Of a stretch of DNA of 64,000 nucleotides, positions 25,906 to 35,761 are shown piece by piece. Positions within the stretch are counted from its first letter, which is position 1; the number at the start of each line of letters is the position of its first letter. The position numbers and the translations under genes are program-made. The notes under the pieces were generated by a model. It saw only the letters and a program-made list of their open reading frames with translations. It was not told the origin of the DNA and made no database searches. Origin of the DNA: JACMLD01 sp039916305 (GTDB taxonomy: Bacteria > Bacteroidota > Bacteroidia > Chitinophagales > Chitinophagaceae); the NCBI GenBank assembly GCA_039916305.1, contig JBDSLR010000024.1, positions 62,001-126,000 of the forward strand, in the 5' to 3' direction.

Positions 25906-26072
25906 CGCATTGTTGTTTGTCAGTGCTTGCTAATGTTTTCAGGCAGCATTGAGTTGCTGTTTTCGCGGCTCCGCTTTTTAATTTGACGGTTTACTTTTTT
26001 TGCCACATCTTTAAGCAACAAGCGCATTGCTTGCCTTTCCTGCATTTTATTCATCTTAAAGTCAGCCAAAAC

Positions 26073-27620
26073 ATGAAGAAAACATTTTTTGCCATTGCCG
26101 TTATATGCACACTTACCAATGGTGTTACGGCCCAGCAAAAACCTGCCAGCGCCAGCCCGGTTCCGGTTGTAAAAGAGGACAAAATTACTAAAACAGACCT
26201 GCCGAATATAATCTTCAACCCCGACCTGGCAAGTATTACCGATCATGAAACAACCATTAAAGGACAACGCATACCCTATAAAGCCACGGCAGGCACCATG
26301 CCAGTGTGGGATGAAGATGGCAAGTGCATAGCAGGGCTCTATTATTCATACTATGAACGCTCCGATATCAAAGACCGCAGCAGCAGGCCGCTGGTAATTT
26401 CATTTAATGGTGGCCCCGGTTCTGCATCCGTATGGATGGAAATTGCTTATACAGGGCCCCGCCTGCTGAACATTGATGATGAGGGTTACCCGGTACAGCC
26501 TTATGGCATCAAAGAAAATCCCTATTCAATACTGGATATCGCGGATATTGTTTTTGTAAATCCGGTAAATACGGGTTATTCCAGGGCCGTAAGCAAAGAC
26601 ATTCCGGGCAAGACCTTTTTTGGTGTAACGGCAGACATAAAATACCTGGCAGGATGGATCAATACTTTTGTCACCCGCAATAACCGCTGGGCCTCACCCA
26701 AATATTTAATTGGCGAAAGTTATGGTACTACCCGCGTATCGGGGCTGGCACTGGAACTACAAAATGCACAATGGATGTACCTGAATGGTGTGGTACTGGT
26801 TTCACCAACGGAGCTGGGTTTAGAACGTGCGGGACCAGTTGATGCAGCTTTGCGCCTCCCTTATTTTTCTGCTACTGCCTGGTTTCATAAAGTGCTGCCG
26901 GCAGATCTGCAACAGAAAGACCTTACAGATATGCTCCCGGAAGTAGAAGACTTTACCATCAATGAACTGATACCAGCCATCAGCAGGGGCGGTTTTTTGC
27001 CGGACGATAAAAAGAAATACATTGCCGGCAAAATGGCCCGTTATTCTGGCCTGTCCGAAACCGTTATACTGCAGCACAATTTTGATGTGCCCGCTGATTT
27101 CTTCTGGAAAGATTTGCTGCGCGATAAAAGTTTTACTGTTGGCAGGCTGGATTCACGCTACCGTGGTATTGATAAAAAAGATGCCGGGGAAGCACCCGAT
27201 TTTAACGCAGAACTAACCGCCTGGCTGCATGCATTTACACCCGCCATCAATATATATGCGCGCAATGAACTTAATTATAAAACTGACGCCAAATACATGA
27301 TGTTTGGACCCGTACATCCGTGGGACAGAACCGGCGATAAAACCGGGGAAAACCTGCGGCAGGCCATGGCGCAGAATCCTTACCTGCACGTAATGATCCA
27401 ATCCGGGTATTACGACGGCGCCTGTGATTATTTTAACGCCAAATACAGTATGTGGCAAATGGATCCCAGTGGCAGACTGAAAGAAAGGTTGAGCTGGAAA
27501 GGTTATCGCAGCGGGCATATGATGTACCTGCGCAAGCAGGATTTGGCTACGGCCAATGAAGACATCAGGCTATTTATTAAAGGTTCACTACCGGCTATTG
27601 GCACTCCTGCAAAATATTAA
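26073..27620 (+). CDS. Exported S10 family serine carboxypeptidase
   Basis: From ATG 26073 the product is 515 residues with a signal peptide ending in TAQQ. It has the S10 hallmarks FNGGPGSASVWME (oxyanion region), IGESYGTTR (Ser216), the late MIQSGYYDGACDY (Asp) and YRSGHMMY (His). It should trim C-terminal residues from peptides in the periplasm. S10 enzymes are less common in bacteria than in eukaryotes but are frequent in Bacteroidota and related phyla. A longer start at 25983 has no signal character. The next gene starts 53 bases downstream, so co-transcription is likely. Confidence 0.9.
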   Translation: MKKTFFAIAVICTLTNGVTAQQKPASASPVPVVKEDKITKTDLPNIIFNPDLASITDHETTIKGQRIPYKATAGTMPVWDEDGKCIAGLYYSYYERSDIKDRSSRPLVISFNGGPGSASVWMEIAYTGPRLLNIDDEGYPVQPYGIKENPYSILDIADIVFVNPVNTGYSRAVSKDIPGKTFFGVTADIKYLAGWINTFVTRNNRWASPKYLIGESYGTTRVSGLALELQNAQWMYLNGVVLVSPTELGLERAGPVDAALRLPYFSATAWFHKVLPADLQQKDLTDMLPEVEDFTINELIPAISRGGFLPDDKKKYIAGKMARYSGLSETVILQHNFDVPADFFWKDLLRDKSFTVGRLDSRYRGIDKKDAGEAPDFNAELTAWLHAFTPAINIYARNELNYKTDAKYMMFGPVHPWDRTGDKTGENLRQAMAQNPYLHVMIQSGYYDGACDYFNAKYSMWQMDPSGRLKERLSWKGYRSGHMMYLRKQDLATANEDIRLFIKGSLPAIGTPAKY

Positions 27621-27672
27621 GCAGTATTCTTCTGAACCGTGTCCCTTCAAAATCCTCAAACAAATAAATATT

Positions 27673-28155
27673 ATGAAGAAATGTATTTTCCTGATGGTTT
27701 GGCTATCAATTTGCACGCTGGCAAACTTTACAACTGAAGGGCAGGCTTTAGATACACTTAAAGAAAAGCAAGCCATTGACGCACTTGTGAAAAACTATGA
27801 AGATGCATGGAACAGGCATGATTCAAAGGCGCTGGCCGACATTTATGATACTAATGCCACCTGGGTAAATTGGTTCGGGGCATATTATATTGGAAAAAAG
27901 GACATTCAGAATCATTATGATACTGTTCATACAACCTATTTCAAAATAACTCAATACTTTACGCGCTCAATAGAAGATATCACATTTGTTAAACCGGATG
28001 TAGCAATTGCCCATGTACGTACAGGCCTGACGGGAGACACGGGATATCCGGGACAAACATTTGAATTCCGCAGAACAATTGTACTGACTAAACATAAGAA
28101 TAGTTGGCTGATCTTCGCCGGACAAAATGCTAAACTAAACCCCGGCGTTAAATAG
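27673..28155 (+). CDS. Exported SgcJ/EcaC-like (NTF2-fold) protein
   Basis: From ATG 27673 the product is 160 residues with a signal peptide and a SnoaL/NTF2-like cone domain: IDALVKNYEDAWNRHDS, LADIYDTNATWVN and YIGKKDIQNHY match the SgcJ/EcaC group. The final part VRTGLTGDTGYPG and RRTIVLTKHKNSWLI completes the fold. Despite the name of the group, no oxidoreductase activity is established. It follows the S10 gene closely, so a shared role in peptide or small-molecule turnover is possible but not shown. Confidence 0.82.
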   Translation: MKKCIFLMVWLSICTLANFTTEGQALDTLKEKQAIDALVKNYEDAWNRHDSKALADIYDTNATWVNWFGAYYIGKKDIQNHYDTVHTTYFKITQYFTRSIEDITFVKPDVAIAHVRTGLTGDTGYPGQTFEFRRTIVLTKHKNSWLIFAGQNAKLNPGVK

Positions 28156-28278
28156 TGGCAGATAAATTGACGTGTTGATTGCTGCTGACGATGCGCTGAT
28201 TGTTGCAGTCTGCTGCCGCTTTTTTTAACACAGTCTGTTTGCAGGGCACGGATCAATACATGCAGCGGGTGCAGGTAG

Positions 28279-30384
28279 TTATTTATTAATCACTATACTT
28301 TCGAAAGAACCCAATTCTTTCACGGTAAAATAAACATAACCATTCTTCCAGCTAAATTTTACAGGTTGTTTATTGACAAGTCCAAAAATTGCAGAAGGAG
28401 CAAACGGGCATTGAATGGCAAAAAAACGATCCATTACCGGCAATGGTTTGAAATAAGTATTGCCACTGAAACCAGTAAGGTTTACCAGGTGTAAAATTAA
28501 TCCATCCTGGCCCGGCCTGGTGGTAAAGGCTGCTGTATTTAAGGTGTATTGCTGCAAAATAGTTTCTACCCGTTCGGGCATATTGGTTTTTATCAGCGAA
28601 TCTGCTGCAGGAAAAATATATTGAATTATATCCAGTAAGATATTTTTATGCTCTTCATATCCCTGCTGGTAGTACAGGCGGCCAATATTTGCAGGTAACA
28701 GAACAGCTTTCCCCGCACCATGCTTCTTTATTCCCATGGCATAATAACCCGTAGGATCATGACCGCCAATTATTTCAGGCGGCCCGGGTCTTCCCTTTGC
28801 CAATATAGGCAGCAGTGCGGTATCCGCCGCTGAGAAATCATACAATCCAAGGTTGAACTTCCATGAAACCATAGATTGCTTTTTAAAACGGGTAAATATA
28901 TTTTTGTTTTCCGGGTTGATATAATTACCTCCACCGTCATTGTCTTTATTAATAGTTTTTGCACCAAATATCTCCAACAAATTTTGGGGGTCATCAAACA
29001 TGGTAGTATTGGTAGCGATGAAGTGGGTGCCTTCTGCCAGGGCCTTTTTCAGCACAGCCAGGGAAGCTGTATTAAGATAGGTAATATCGGGAAGCAGGAT
29101 AAGCCGGTACTTTTTTATTTGGCCGGCAAGGTTGGCCAACTGTGCATCTTCAATAATATCAAAAGGCAGGTGCGCCTCTTTCAGCATCAATTGTATGCCG
29201 CGGTATTCCTGCATGGGCAATCCTGATGGCCACGAGCCGGGCGCAATAACCGCTATTTGGGCAATACTTTTATACCTGCCAAAATATTTTTCATTGCGCT
29301 GATGGAAACTGTATATTTTTCTGAATGTTTCAAAATTGCGTTCGTCTTCATAACCACGCATATCGCCCATCATACTCATATCAAGTCCTGCACCATTCGC
29401 AATATTTTCATACAACCTTATGGCAGTTTCTTCCGGCTCCACCGCATTGTAGCGGCTCTGGAAAGATATCTGCTGTATACTCGCATTGCTGATAATATGA
29501 CCAGGGAAGGAATGAATGGCATTGTTCACATTGTCTGACGCGCCATAAGGCCAGTAAGGCAACTGACTTGCCTGCGACTCGTGCCGGATAATGTCTACAT
29601 ATTTGTCTGAATAGGTACAAATGGCCACTTGCTTGTTCTTCGCTTTTACCATGTTATGAAGCCGGTGCGACCAATCTTCAACAGTAAGTTTTTTGAAGGC
29701 CAGGTATTTTTGAAACAATGTATCTGCCTTATTTTCTTCTACCGGCAATGCCAGACCGCCACTCCAGTCTGCAAAACGTTTTTTATCATATTCATTCTGA
29801 TCAATACCATGGTATTTGCCTTCGTATGGATTGTTTACCTGGTAGCCCGGCATGTTCAGAAAAATACCATCAATGGCATAATTATCCATTACCTCTGCAA
29901 TTATGGCAAAAGCTTTTTCCTGTACATAAGGAGCGTTGATGGCTGCTACATACATATCGCGGTTGATAATCCTTTCTCCTTTGGGCGAAATATAACACCA
30001 ATCAGGATGCGCTTTAAAAACACGCTCCTGTACCCTGCTGAAATCAAACCGGACGATAACTTTAATATTATGCTGATGGCATTTCTTTATAACATCAACC
30101 AGCATATTGGGCTTCATATATGGGTTGGTGTATTGAAAATCAAGTTTAGTGGGATAAAAAGCCATTATACCACCCGCATTGATGAGCAATGTGTTGGCTG
30201 AGTAGTAGATCAAATCAGCCAGCAGCGAATCGGGGTTTAAGGTAGCAGCTTCATAATCCGGCAGATTAGTCTGAATAACGCGGAGGTTATTTTGCTTCCA
30301 CCATGGCTGCGTTTCATTTACCTGGGCATTGATCTTAAAAAAAGGCAGTAGCAACAGCAAAAAGATGGCAGGGTATTTTATCAT
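28279..30384 (-). CDS. GHL6-type glycoside hydrolase with trimerisation-like domain
   Basis: From ATG 30384 the product is 701 residues with a signal peptide (AIFLLLLLPFFKINAQ). Residues about 40-400 form a TIM barrel of the hypothetical glycosyl hydrolase 6 type: WWKQNNLRVIQTNLPDYEA, IKVIVRFDFSRVQ, and the catalytic-side GIFLNMPGYQ. The middle part (LLPDITYLNTA, HFIATNTTMF) resembles the beta-galactosidase trimerisation domain. The C-terminal beta domain has LHLVNLTGF. It should act on an alpha-linked sugar in the periplasm; the exact linkage is unknown. An earlier start at 30417 would only add residues before the signal. Confidence 0.8.
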   Translation of the reverse strand: MIKYPAIFLLLLLPFFKINAQVNETQPWWKQNNLRVIQTNLPDYEAATLNPDSLLADLIYYSANTLLINAGGIMAFYPTKLDFQYTNPYMKPNMLVDVIKKCHQHNIKVIVRFDFSRVQERVFKAHPDWCYISPKGERIINRDMYVAAINAPYVQEKAFAIIAEVMDNYAIDGIFLNMPGYQVNNPYEGKYHGIDQNEYDKKRFADWSGGLALPVEENKADTLFQKYLAFKKLTVEDWSHRLHNMVKAKNKQVAICTYSDKYVDIIRHESQASQLPYWPYGASDNVNNAIHSFPGHIISNASIQQISFQSRYNAVEPEETAIRLYENIANGAGLDMSMMGDMRGYEDERNFETFRKIYSFHQRNEKYFGRYKSIAQIAVIAPGSWPSGLPMQEYRGIQLMLKEAHLPFDIIEDAQLANLAGQIKKYRLILLPDITYLNTASLAVLKKALAEGTHFIATNTTMFDDPQNLLEIFGAKTINKDNDGGGNYINPENKNIFTRFKKQSMVSWKFNLGLYDFSAADTALLPILAKGRPGPPEIIGGHDPTGYYAMGIKKHGAGKAVLLPANIGRLYYQQGYEEHKNILLDIIQYIFPAADSLIKTNMPERVETILQQYTLNTAAFTTRPGQDGLILHLVNLTGFSGNTYFKPLPVMDRFFAIQCPFAPSAIFGLVNKQPVKFSWKNGYVYFTVKELGSFESIVINK

Positions 30385-30443
30385 TTGCGGGAATAAATAA
30401 TTATTAAGCGAAAACATTGTACACAGATAAATTACCGGCAGTA

Positions 30444-31196
30444 CTATGATTCCAGCAGTTCAATGTTCCTGCTCACGTTATCATGCTCCATTTCACGTAC
30501 CGGCAATAACACCATTTCAGTCATTATACCCGGGCTGATAATGCGGTTGGCAATGGTGACTACCGCCGCATCAATGGTATTGATATGGGTATCCCTTATT
30601 TCGCCCTGTATAAAAGCCAGCGCCACTGCGTTGGCCCAGGATGTTTTTCGGGCTGTGGTAATACTAAAATTGAGCACAGTATCCTGGCTGTTATTGGTAA
30701 TTCGCTGCAATGCCCGGAGCGGGAACCATATTTTACAAAGTGACTCCTGGATAGCCTGGGCCAGTTCCCTGATTACATCATTTATTTTCTCGAAATCATG
30801 CTGCAGCGAAAATATCTTTTCTCCAGGTGCAACTGATGCAGCGGCGATGCCCAAATCTAAATTGATATGGGCATTGATACCTCCCAATAAGTGCTGGAGT
30901 ACTACCAGCTTGTTGTTACTGCAGGCTTCGAAACATGTATACCAGGCATTGGTACAGCGCTGCTGATGCGTGTATGATTCCCAGGCATCCAGGTAGCGGC
31001 TGGCAAAAATAATATCAAGCTGCTCCATCCGGGGGCCATCTTCAAACGCATTGTTTCTGATACCGTCCCTAACGGCCACCGTCATTCGCCGGTACAAAGT
31101 GGCAAAATACCCCATGGGCGTTTGATGGCTTTTACTCCATGCAATGATCAGATCAAGGTTATTAATAACTTCCTGTATAGAATTTACCCGTATCAT
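30444..31196 (-). CDS. DUF5995 family protein
   Basis: This 250-residue cytoplasmic protein matches the DUF5995 family of Bacteroidota and Actinobacteria: HQTPMGYFATLYRRMT, DIIFASRYLDAWE, NAWYTCFEACSNNK, LLGGINAHINLDLGIAA and the DFEKINDVI helix. The whole chain is helical, with many conserved His and Asn (HINLDL) that could bind a metal. Function is unknown. It has the same orientation as the glycosidase after it and is separated by about 60 bases, so they may be transcribed together. Confidence 0.85.
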   Translation of the reverse strand: MIRVNSIQEVINNLDLIIAWSKSHQTPMGYFATLYRRMTVAVRDGIRNNAFEDGPRMEQLDIIFASRYLDAWESYTHQQRCTNAWYTCFEACSNNKLVVLQHLLGGINAHINLDLGIAAASVAPGEKIFSLQHDFEKINDVIRELAQAIQESLCKIWFPLRALQRITNNSQDTVLNFSITTARKTSWANAVALAFIQGEIRDTHINTIDAAVVTIANRIISPGIMTEMVLLPVREMEHDNVSRNIELLES

Positions 31197-31303
31197 TCAA
31201 AAAAATTAAGTTTACGTGTGCAGAAAGTCCATGCAAAAATATTCTCCGCTTTCGTTTGCAAAAAATATACAATCTCTCATTCGATCCCGCTTATGCAGGC
31301 CTT

Positions 31304-31990
31304 TTACCCCTTAAGCCCGGCAATTAAATTAACCGTCAATGCTACAACGAAAGTATTAAGTGCAAAAGCCAGTAGTCCGTGTACCAAAGCCTGTCTCCGT
31401 ATCTCCCTGGAGGTGATCTGTACATCAGACACCTGGAAAGTCATACCGATTACAAAAGAAAAATAAGCAAAATCAAGATAATCAGGCGCATTTTCTTCCG
31501 GAAATTCAAGGCCCTCTGCATGTGTTTCCGGTTTATCATCATCATCTCCGTAATACATATATGCATAGTGAAAACAAAAAGTAGTATGCACCATTACCCA
31601 TGAAAGCAGCATACCCGCAATGGCTACCGGCAAATACAGCGTGGGATGTTTGTTGTCTTTGGATAGTATCAGGAATAACACTGTAATCATACTGGCCAAT
31701 GATGAAATTAGTACCAGTATAAATACAAAAAACCGGCTGCCATCCTCTTTGCTGGCTATCTTCCTGAGTGTGGCCGGTGAGCAGGTGAAAAAGACAATCC
31801 AGGTATTGATAAGGATGGTCAGGCAAAAAACATCCCACAATATCATTATCAGCACCAGGGGGTCAGCAATTGTTTTCCGTATTAATAAATAAGTAAGCAA
31901 CACCGCAGAAAAACCAATAAGCAACCGGTGAATAGGCCGCATCCGGAGAAAAATATTACCGGGGTATTTATCTCCTGGCAAGTCAGGCAT
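31304..31990 (-). CDS. DUF1345 membrane protein
   Basis: The 228-residue product is an inner-membrane protein with about five or six helices. The family marks are HTTFCFHYAYMYYGDD in the middle and YLDFAYFSFVIGMTFQVSDVQI near the end, followed by LVHGLLAFALNTFVVALTVN. An acidic loop (GDDDDKPETHAEG) separates two helices. The function of DUF1345 is unknown; it is widespread in bacteria. It lies upstream of the DUF5995 gene on the same strand, about 107 bases away. Confidence 0.9.
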   Translation of the reverse strand: MPDLPGDKYPGNIFLRMRPIHRLLIGFSAVLLTYLLIRKTIADPLVLIMILWDVFCLTILINTWIVFFTCSPATLRKIASKEDGSRFFVFILVLISSLASMITVLFLILSKDNKHPTLYLPVAIAGMLLSWVMVHTTFCFHYAYMYYGDDDDKPETHAEGLEFPEENAPDYLDFAYFSFVIGMTFQVSDVQITSREIRRQALVHGLLAFALNTFVVALTVNLIAGLKG

Positions 31991-32232
31991 ACATGTAAAG
32001 ATTAATTGTTAATACGGAAAGATAAATCTTCTGTTGCAAAACAGTTGTTATTGAACAAACGGCCGTGTCTTATTTTTCACCCACAACGGCACAGGAGACA
32101 AAATTTAATACGGAGAGGTTCTTGCTGCGCGAAATAGTTTGGAAAGGCATACAGTGGTGATATTTGCAGCTTATACACGTCATCCGGCGGGCCAGCAATA
32201 TTTTTTAACTTGGTACACTGCCCTTTTCCTTG

Positions 32233-33216
32233 CTATACAACCAGGCCAATGGCCCGCGAGTGTTCAATGGCTTCACTGCTGGATGTGAACAGGCAGGTAT
32301 GGATACCCGTTTGCTGTTGCAGTTGATTCAGCAATTCACGCGTAGCACTTTCATTTTCCCGGTGTACATTGCGGATATATACGGCATGTATCCTCCCCGG
32401 GTACTTCTCAGCAATGGCTTTATAAATAACCGGATCCCGCTGTGTATTATCTCCTATCAGAATAAATTCCTGGTTGGGAAATGCCTGCAAAATACGGGCA
32501 ACACGAATTAATTTTCCGGCATGCTTTGTTTTGCCGGTCTGCAGCAACTCTTTCCATTGCTTAATATGGTTGAGTAAAAATGCGCCCTTTGGTAGTTTAT
32601 TGTGTGAAAAAAAATCTTCCAGGTAATCGTACAGGTTCCACTCACTGCTTGACACATAGAAAAACGGATTGGGTGCATCCGCAGTGGTATTGGCAACGGA
32701 TAACAAATGATAATGCTTTTGTACATCTGTAAATATTTTCCGGGTGCGCGGATTACGGGTAAACAATGCGCGCAGTCTTCTGAAGACAGTGGCCGAATGC
32801 GAGATAATAATAGTATCGTCAATATCAGAGATAAATCCGTATTGGGTTACATGGGGTACAAACAACTCCCCTGCCCCGGTAATAGTGTCACGGCCTTCTG
32901 TATAGTCAACCTCTACATTATGCCAGCCAGCGGGTACCGGCTCAGCAGCGGCCCATTCAAACTTAATAAATCCATCTGCTTCGGTTTTATTGTGCAATAC
33001 CTGGTTCTGCCAGCGGAGTGTAACATCAGCAAAAGGAACCGGTTTAACAAAAAATAACCTGAGTAAATAGCGGGTATTTGAAAATACGTTTTTGCGGTAG
33101 TTTTTCCGGGAAACCGGCCTTGTTTTAAACAAGTGGCCGTATACAAGTAAATCATGCATGTGCCCATACCCATGGTATAATTTCACATATTTTTTGCCAC
33201 GCGGTGACTTTGCCAA
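32233..33216 (-). CDS. App1-type phosphatidate phosphatase
   Basis: This 327-residue protein has a beta-sandwich N-terminal half and a C-terminal App1 catalytic domain (DUF2183). The phosphatase motif is FISDIDDTIIIS, with the DxDxT nucleophile and acid Asp; PNPFFYVSSSEW and EFILIGDNTQRDP complete the HAD-like site. Yeast App1 dephosphorylates phosphatidate to diacylglycerol, so this is the likely reaction, probably at the membrane. It is divergent, with 52 bases between starts, from a diacylglycerol-kinase-family gene that would catalyse the reverse step. Confidence 0.87.
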   Translation of the reverse strand: MAKSPRGKKYVKLYHGYGHMHDLLVYGHLFKTRPVSRKNYRKNVFSNTRYLLRLFFVKPVPFADVTLRWQNQVLHNKTEADGFIKFEWAAAEPVPAGWHNVEVDYTEGRDTITGAGELFVPHVTQYGFISDIDDTIIISHSATVFRRLRALFTRNPRTRKIFTDVQKHYHLLSVANTTADAPNPFFYVSSSEWNLYDYLEDFFSHNKLPKGAFLLNHIKQWKELLQTGKTKHAGKLIRVARILQAFPNQEFILIGDNTQRDPVIYKAIAEKYPGRIHAVYIRNVHRENESATRELLNQLQQQTGIHTCLFTSSSEAIEHSRAIGLVV

Positions 33217-33268
33217 TTTTTGGTATATTTTTATATTAAGCTGTTACCACAACAACTACTAAGCCAGC

Positions 33269-34141
33269 ATGAATAACAACGAACCTCTAAAATTACTTTT
33301 TATTATCAATCCGGGTTCAGGAAACACGGCAACCAACTGGCCGGCGGAAATTGATCGGTTCTTTCTTCCGCTTCCGCATACCACTGAAAAATACCTGCTC
33401 ACGCGGGGCTGCAATACGGACAGCATCAAAGATAAGATCAACAGTTCCGGCGCCAGCAGGGTAATAGCTGTCGGCGGAGATGGCACTGTGAAGCTGGTGG
33501 CGGAATGCCTGTTACATACCGGTATGGTGATGGGGATATTGCCGGCGGGCTCTGCAAACGGCCTTGCCAAAGAACTGGGCATACCCACTGACATAAAGGG
33601 TGCGCTGCAGCACCTGCTGAAAACAGACACGCAAAAGATTCACCTGATAAAAATAAATAATCAATTGTGTGTACACCTCAGCGATATTGGGTTTAATGCA
33701 TCGGTGATTAAGATTTTTGAAGCTGAGAAAACGCGGGGTATGCTGGGTTATATAAAAGCCGCCTGGCGGGTCCTGTGGAAACACTCCCTGATGCAGGTGA
33801 CCATAAAAGTAGACAATACACATATCAGGCGGGATGCCGCGATGATTGTAATAGCCAATGCGACCCGCTACGGCAGCGGCGCCATAATAAATCCGGCCGG
33901 GCGGCTGGATGATGATTTGTTTGAAATTGTTGTTATCAGGAAGGTTTCCTTTCCCGAAATTTTTAAGATGATGGTTACCCACCAGGCCTATGATAAGGCG
34001 AAAACAGAAGTGTTCCAGACGCAGTCCGTACAAATACAATCCAGGAAAAAAGCGCATTTTCAGATTGACGGGGAGTACCTGGGGAAAGTAGATAAAATTG
34101 ATGCATCAATTATTACGGCAGCCCTTACCATTATTAAATAG
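33269..34141 (+). CDS. Diacylglycerol-kinase-family lipid kinase
   Basis: The 290-residue product matches the YegS/BmrU/DagK family. It opens with LLFIINPGSGNTA, followed by the nucleotide-binding AVGGDGTVKLVAECLL and GILPAGSANGLAKELGIP. The C-terminal beta-sandwich contains AMIVIANATRYGSGAIINP and the metal-site region RLDDDLFEIVVIR. It should phosphorylate a lipid such as diacylglycerol, with ATP, at the membrane surface. It faces the App1-like phosphatase gene across a 52-base shared promoter region. A strong bidirectional hairpin follows the stop. Confidence 0.92.
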   Translation: MNNNEPLKLLFIINPGSGNTATNWPAEIDRFFLPLPHTTEKYLLTRGCNTDSIKDKINSSGASRVIAVGGDGTVKLVAECLLHTGMVMGILPAGSANGLAKELGIPTDIKGALQHLLKTDTQKIHLIKINNQLCVHLSDIGFNASVIKIFEAEKTRGMLGYIKAAWRVLWKHSLMQVTIKVDNTHIRRDAAMIVIANATRYGSGAIINPAGRLDDDLFEIVVIRKVSFPEIFKMMVTHQAYDKAKTEVFQTQSVQIQSRKKAHFQIDGEYLGKVDKIDASIITAALTIIK

Positions 34142-34166
34142 TGCAGGAGAATTCTTACATACAGGC

Positions 34167-34206
34167 AATAAAAAGAAAGACACGTTTCGGTATCTTTCTT
34201 TTTATT
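34167..34206. terminator. Bidirectional terminator between lipid kinase and flavin-protein genes
   Basis: AATAAAAAGAAAGA and TCTTTCTTTTTATT pair over 14 bp, with a short inner stem and loop. Both flanks are AT-rich, so it can end the + gene and the - gene that converge here. Confidence 0.85.
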
Positions 34207-34260
34207 CTATTAACCACAGTTAACTATATCCACAGATATATAGAGACGGGATAGCCCGGG

Positions 34261-34770
34261 TTATTTAACGTGCAAAGCACCTTCTTCCGCATCTACCAGT
34301 GTTGTACCGGTTGCAACAGAAGCCACCATTTTAAAGAAGTTAATCATCATATTTCCTTTTGTATCCCAGTAATATGCATTTATATTATCAACCCTGATAA
34401 GTGAAATATTGGGATCGTCTTTGCCGCCTTTGAACCATGTTTTAACAAGGGGGCTCCAGAACTCTTCAATCTTTTGCTTGTCTTCCGAGATACTGGCAGT
34501 TCCATTCACTACCATATAACTGTTTTTGCCGGGATGGGAATAGAAAAGCTGCACATGCTTGTCCTTTTCTATTTCCTTATTCTTGTCACTGTCCTTTGCA
34601 CTGAAAAACCAGATAGTCCCATTTTCATCTACATTTTGTGTGCCCATCGGACGGCAGGTAGCGCCATCATCTGTTTGTATATTGGTACAAAAAAGACAGA
34701 TATCAATCGCTTCTGCCAGTTCTTTTAATTTCTTTACAGCGTCTTGCTGCTCAAGATTTACAGGATTCAT
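34261..34770 (-). CDS. Pyridoxamine 5'-phosphate oxidase-like stress protein
   Basis: This 169-residue protein is a general-stress-protein-26-like split-barrel flavin-binding protein. It shows ICLFCTNIQTDDGATCRPMG, the family FMN/dinucleotide site, then TIWFFSAKDSDKNKEIEKD and VQLFYSHPGKNSYMVVNG. The C-terminal AYYWDTKGN segment is also typical. It is cytoplasmic and probably binds FMN or a related cofactor; the reaction is unknown. It converges on the lipid-kinase gene across a hairpin. Confidence 0.9.
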   Translation of the reverse strand: MNPVNLEQQDAVKKLKELAEAIDICLFCTNIQTDDGATCRPMGTQNVDENGTIWFFSAKDSDKNKEIEKDKHVQLFYSHPGKNSYMVVNGTASISEDKQKIEEFWSPLVKTWFKGGKDDPNISLIRVDNINAYYWDTKGNMMINFFKMVASVATGTTLVDAEEGALHVK

Positions 34771-34959
34771 ACAATTATTTTTAATGACAACTAATATAAG
34801 TGTACTGATAGCTATAGAAAATATATGCCAGACTCAACGATGAGTTTTGGTACTCTTGTTTCCGCATGCAGGGGGGTTAAAAAATGGACAAAAAAAAATT
34901 ATGAGCAGACATTCTAAAAAAATAAGGAGAAATTTCCCCAATAAATAATTTTATCCCAC

Positions 34960-34984
34960 AAAAAAGCCCCGGCATAACCAGGGC
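34960..34984 (-). terminator. Terminator of the DinB-like gene
   Basis: On the minus strand, GCCC, a C-A mismatch and GG pair with CC and GGGC around a 5-base loop, and six T follow. It lies 24 bases after the stop of the DinB-like gene. Confidence 0.82.
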
Positions 34985-35007
34985 GCTGCTCGCTGTCTAA
35001 AACTTTA

Positions 35008-35619
35008 TTAGCTTTTAGGGAACGCAGGATTTGCTTTTACTTCTTCCAGCTGCAGGGTGTGCCTTTCGCTGTGGGCGGTAATCAGGAGTAATACCTGGTA
35101 GGCATTAATGGTTCCAAAAGCAGGATGCTGTGTAAAATGATTTTTCAGATCATCCTGGGTGGTGCTGATATAAGAAATAGTTGAATCCCGCCTGCTGCTG
35201 TACGCTTGCAGTGCGGCGCCGGTACTGGCAAACTTGCCAAGAGGTTGCAGCATTTCAGGCGCTTTAAATTTTTGAGTACGGTCAATGACTGCTGTAAGCA
35301 CCTGCGCATCAGTTAATTTTACCTCCGATGCCTTTGCCGGCGTTGCCGGCTGCTGTACCGTTCCCTGTTGCCATTGCCAGATCATGTTCTCAGACAATGC
35401 TATATGTTCAACACATTGCGCTATGCTCCAGTGGGCCGTATCAGCTTTAAAACTGAGTTGCTGCACCGAAAGGCCTTTTACATCATCCAGTAACCGTTGT
35501 TTGGTACGCTGAAACTCTTTAATAGCTAGTTTGCGTTCCGCATCCGTGATGGTATCTGCTGCTGGCTGGTAAAAAGCTGTTCCCGCAAAAAGGCTGATGA
35601 GTAAGAAAATGCTTTTCAT
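35008..35619 (-). CDS. Exported DinB-like protein
   Basis: The 203-residue product has a short signal-like N-terminus (MKSIFLLISLFAGTAFY) and a four-helix DinB_2-like domain. The putative metal-binding His residues sit in HWSIAQCVEHIALSEN and in the late HSERHTLQLEEV. DinB proteins use such a triad to bind a divalent metal and are thought to act on thiols, but the reaction of this one is unknown. The signal suggests export, which is less common in the family. It is transcribed alone. Confidence 0.82.
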   Translation of the reverse strand: MKSIFLLISLFAGTAFYQPAADTITDAERKLAIKEFQRTKQRLLDDVKGLSVQQLSFKADTAHWSIAQCVEHIALSENMIWQWQQGTVQQPATPAKASEVKLTDAQVLTAVIDRTQKFKAPEMLQPLGKFASTGAALQAYSSRRDSTISYISTTQDDLKNHFTQHPAFGTINAYQVLLLITAHSERHTLQLEEVKANPAFPKS

Positions 35620-35761
35620 TGCAAATAGTTTAAAGGTTAATGATCAGTTGCAAAAATACATGCTGTTTGTAACTATAAATATACCCCTTTAAACCTGCTT
35701 TTAATCGTCTTATAAAAACGCTGCCATTACCTGACGAATATATGCAGGGTAAGCCCCGAAT

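Noticed and set aside
25983..26072. N-terminal extension of the S10 peptidase from the first ATG
   Set aside because: The added 30 residues precede a normal signal peptide starting at 26073, so the internal ATG is preferred.
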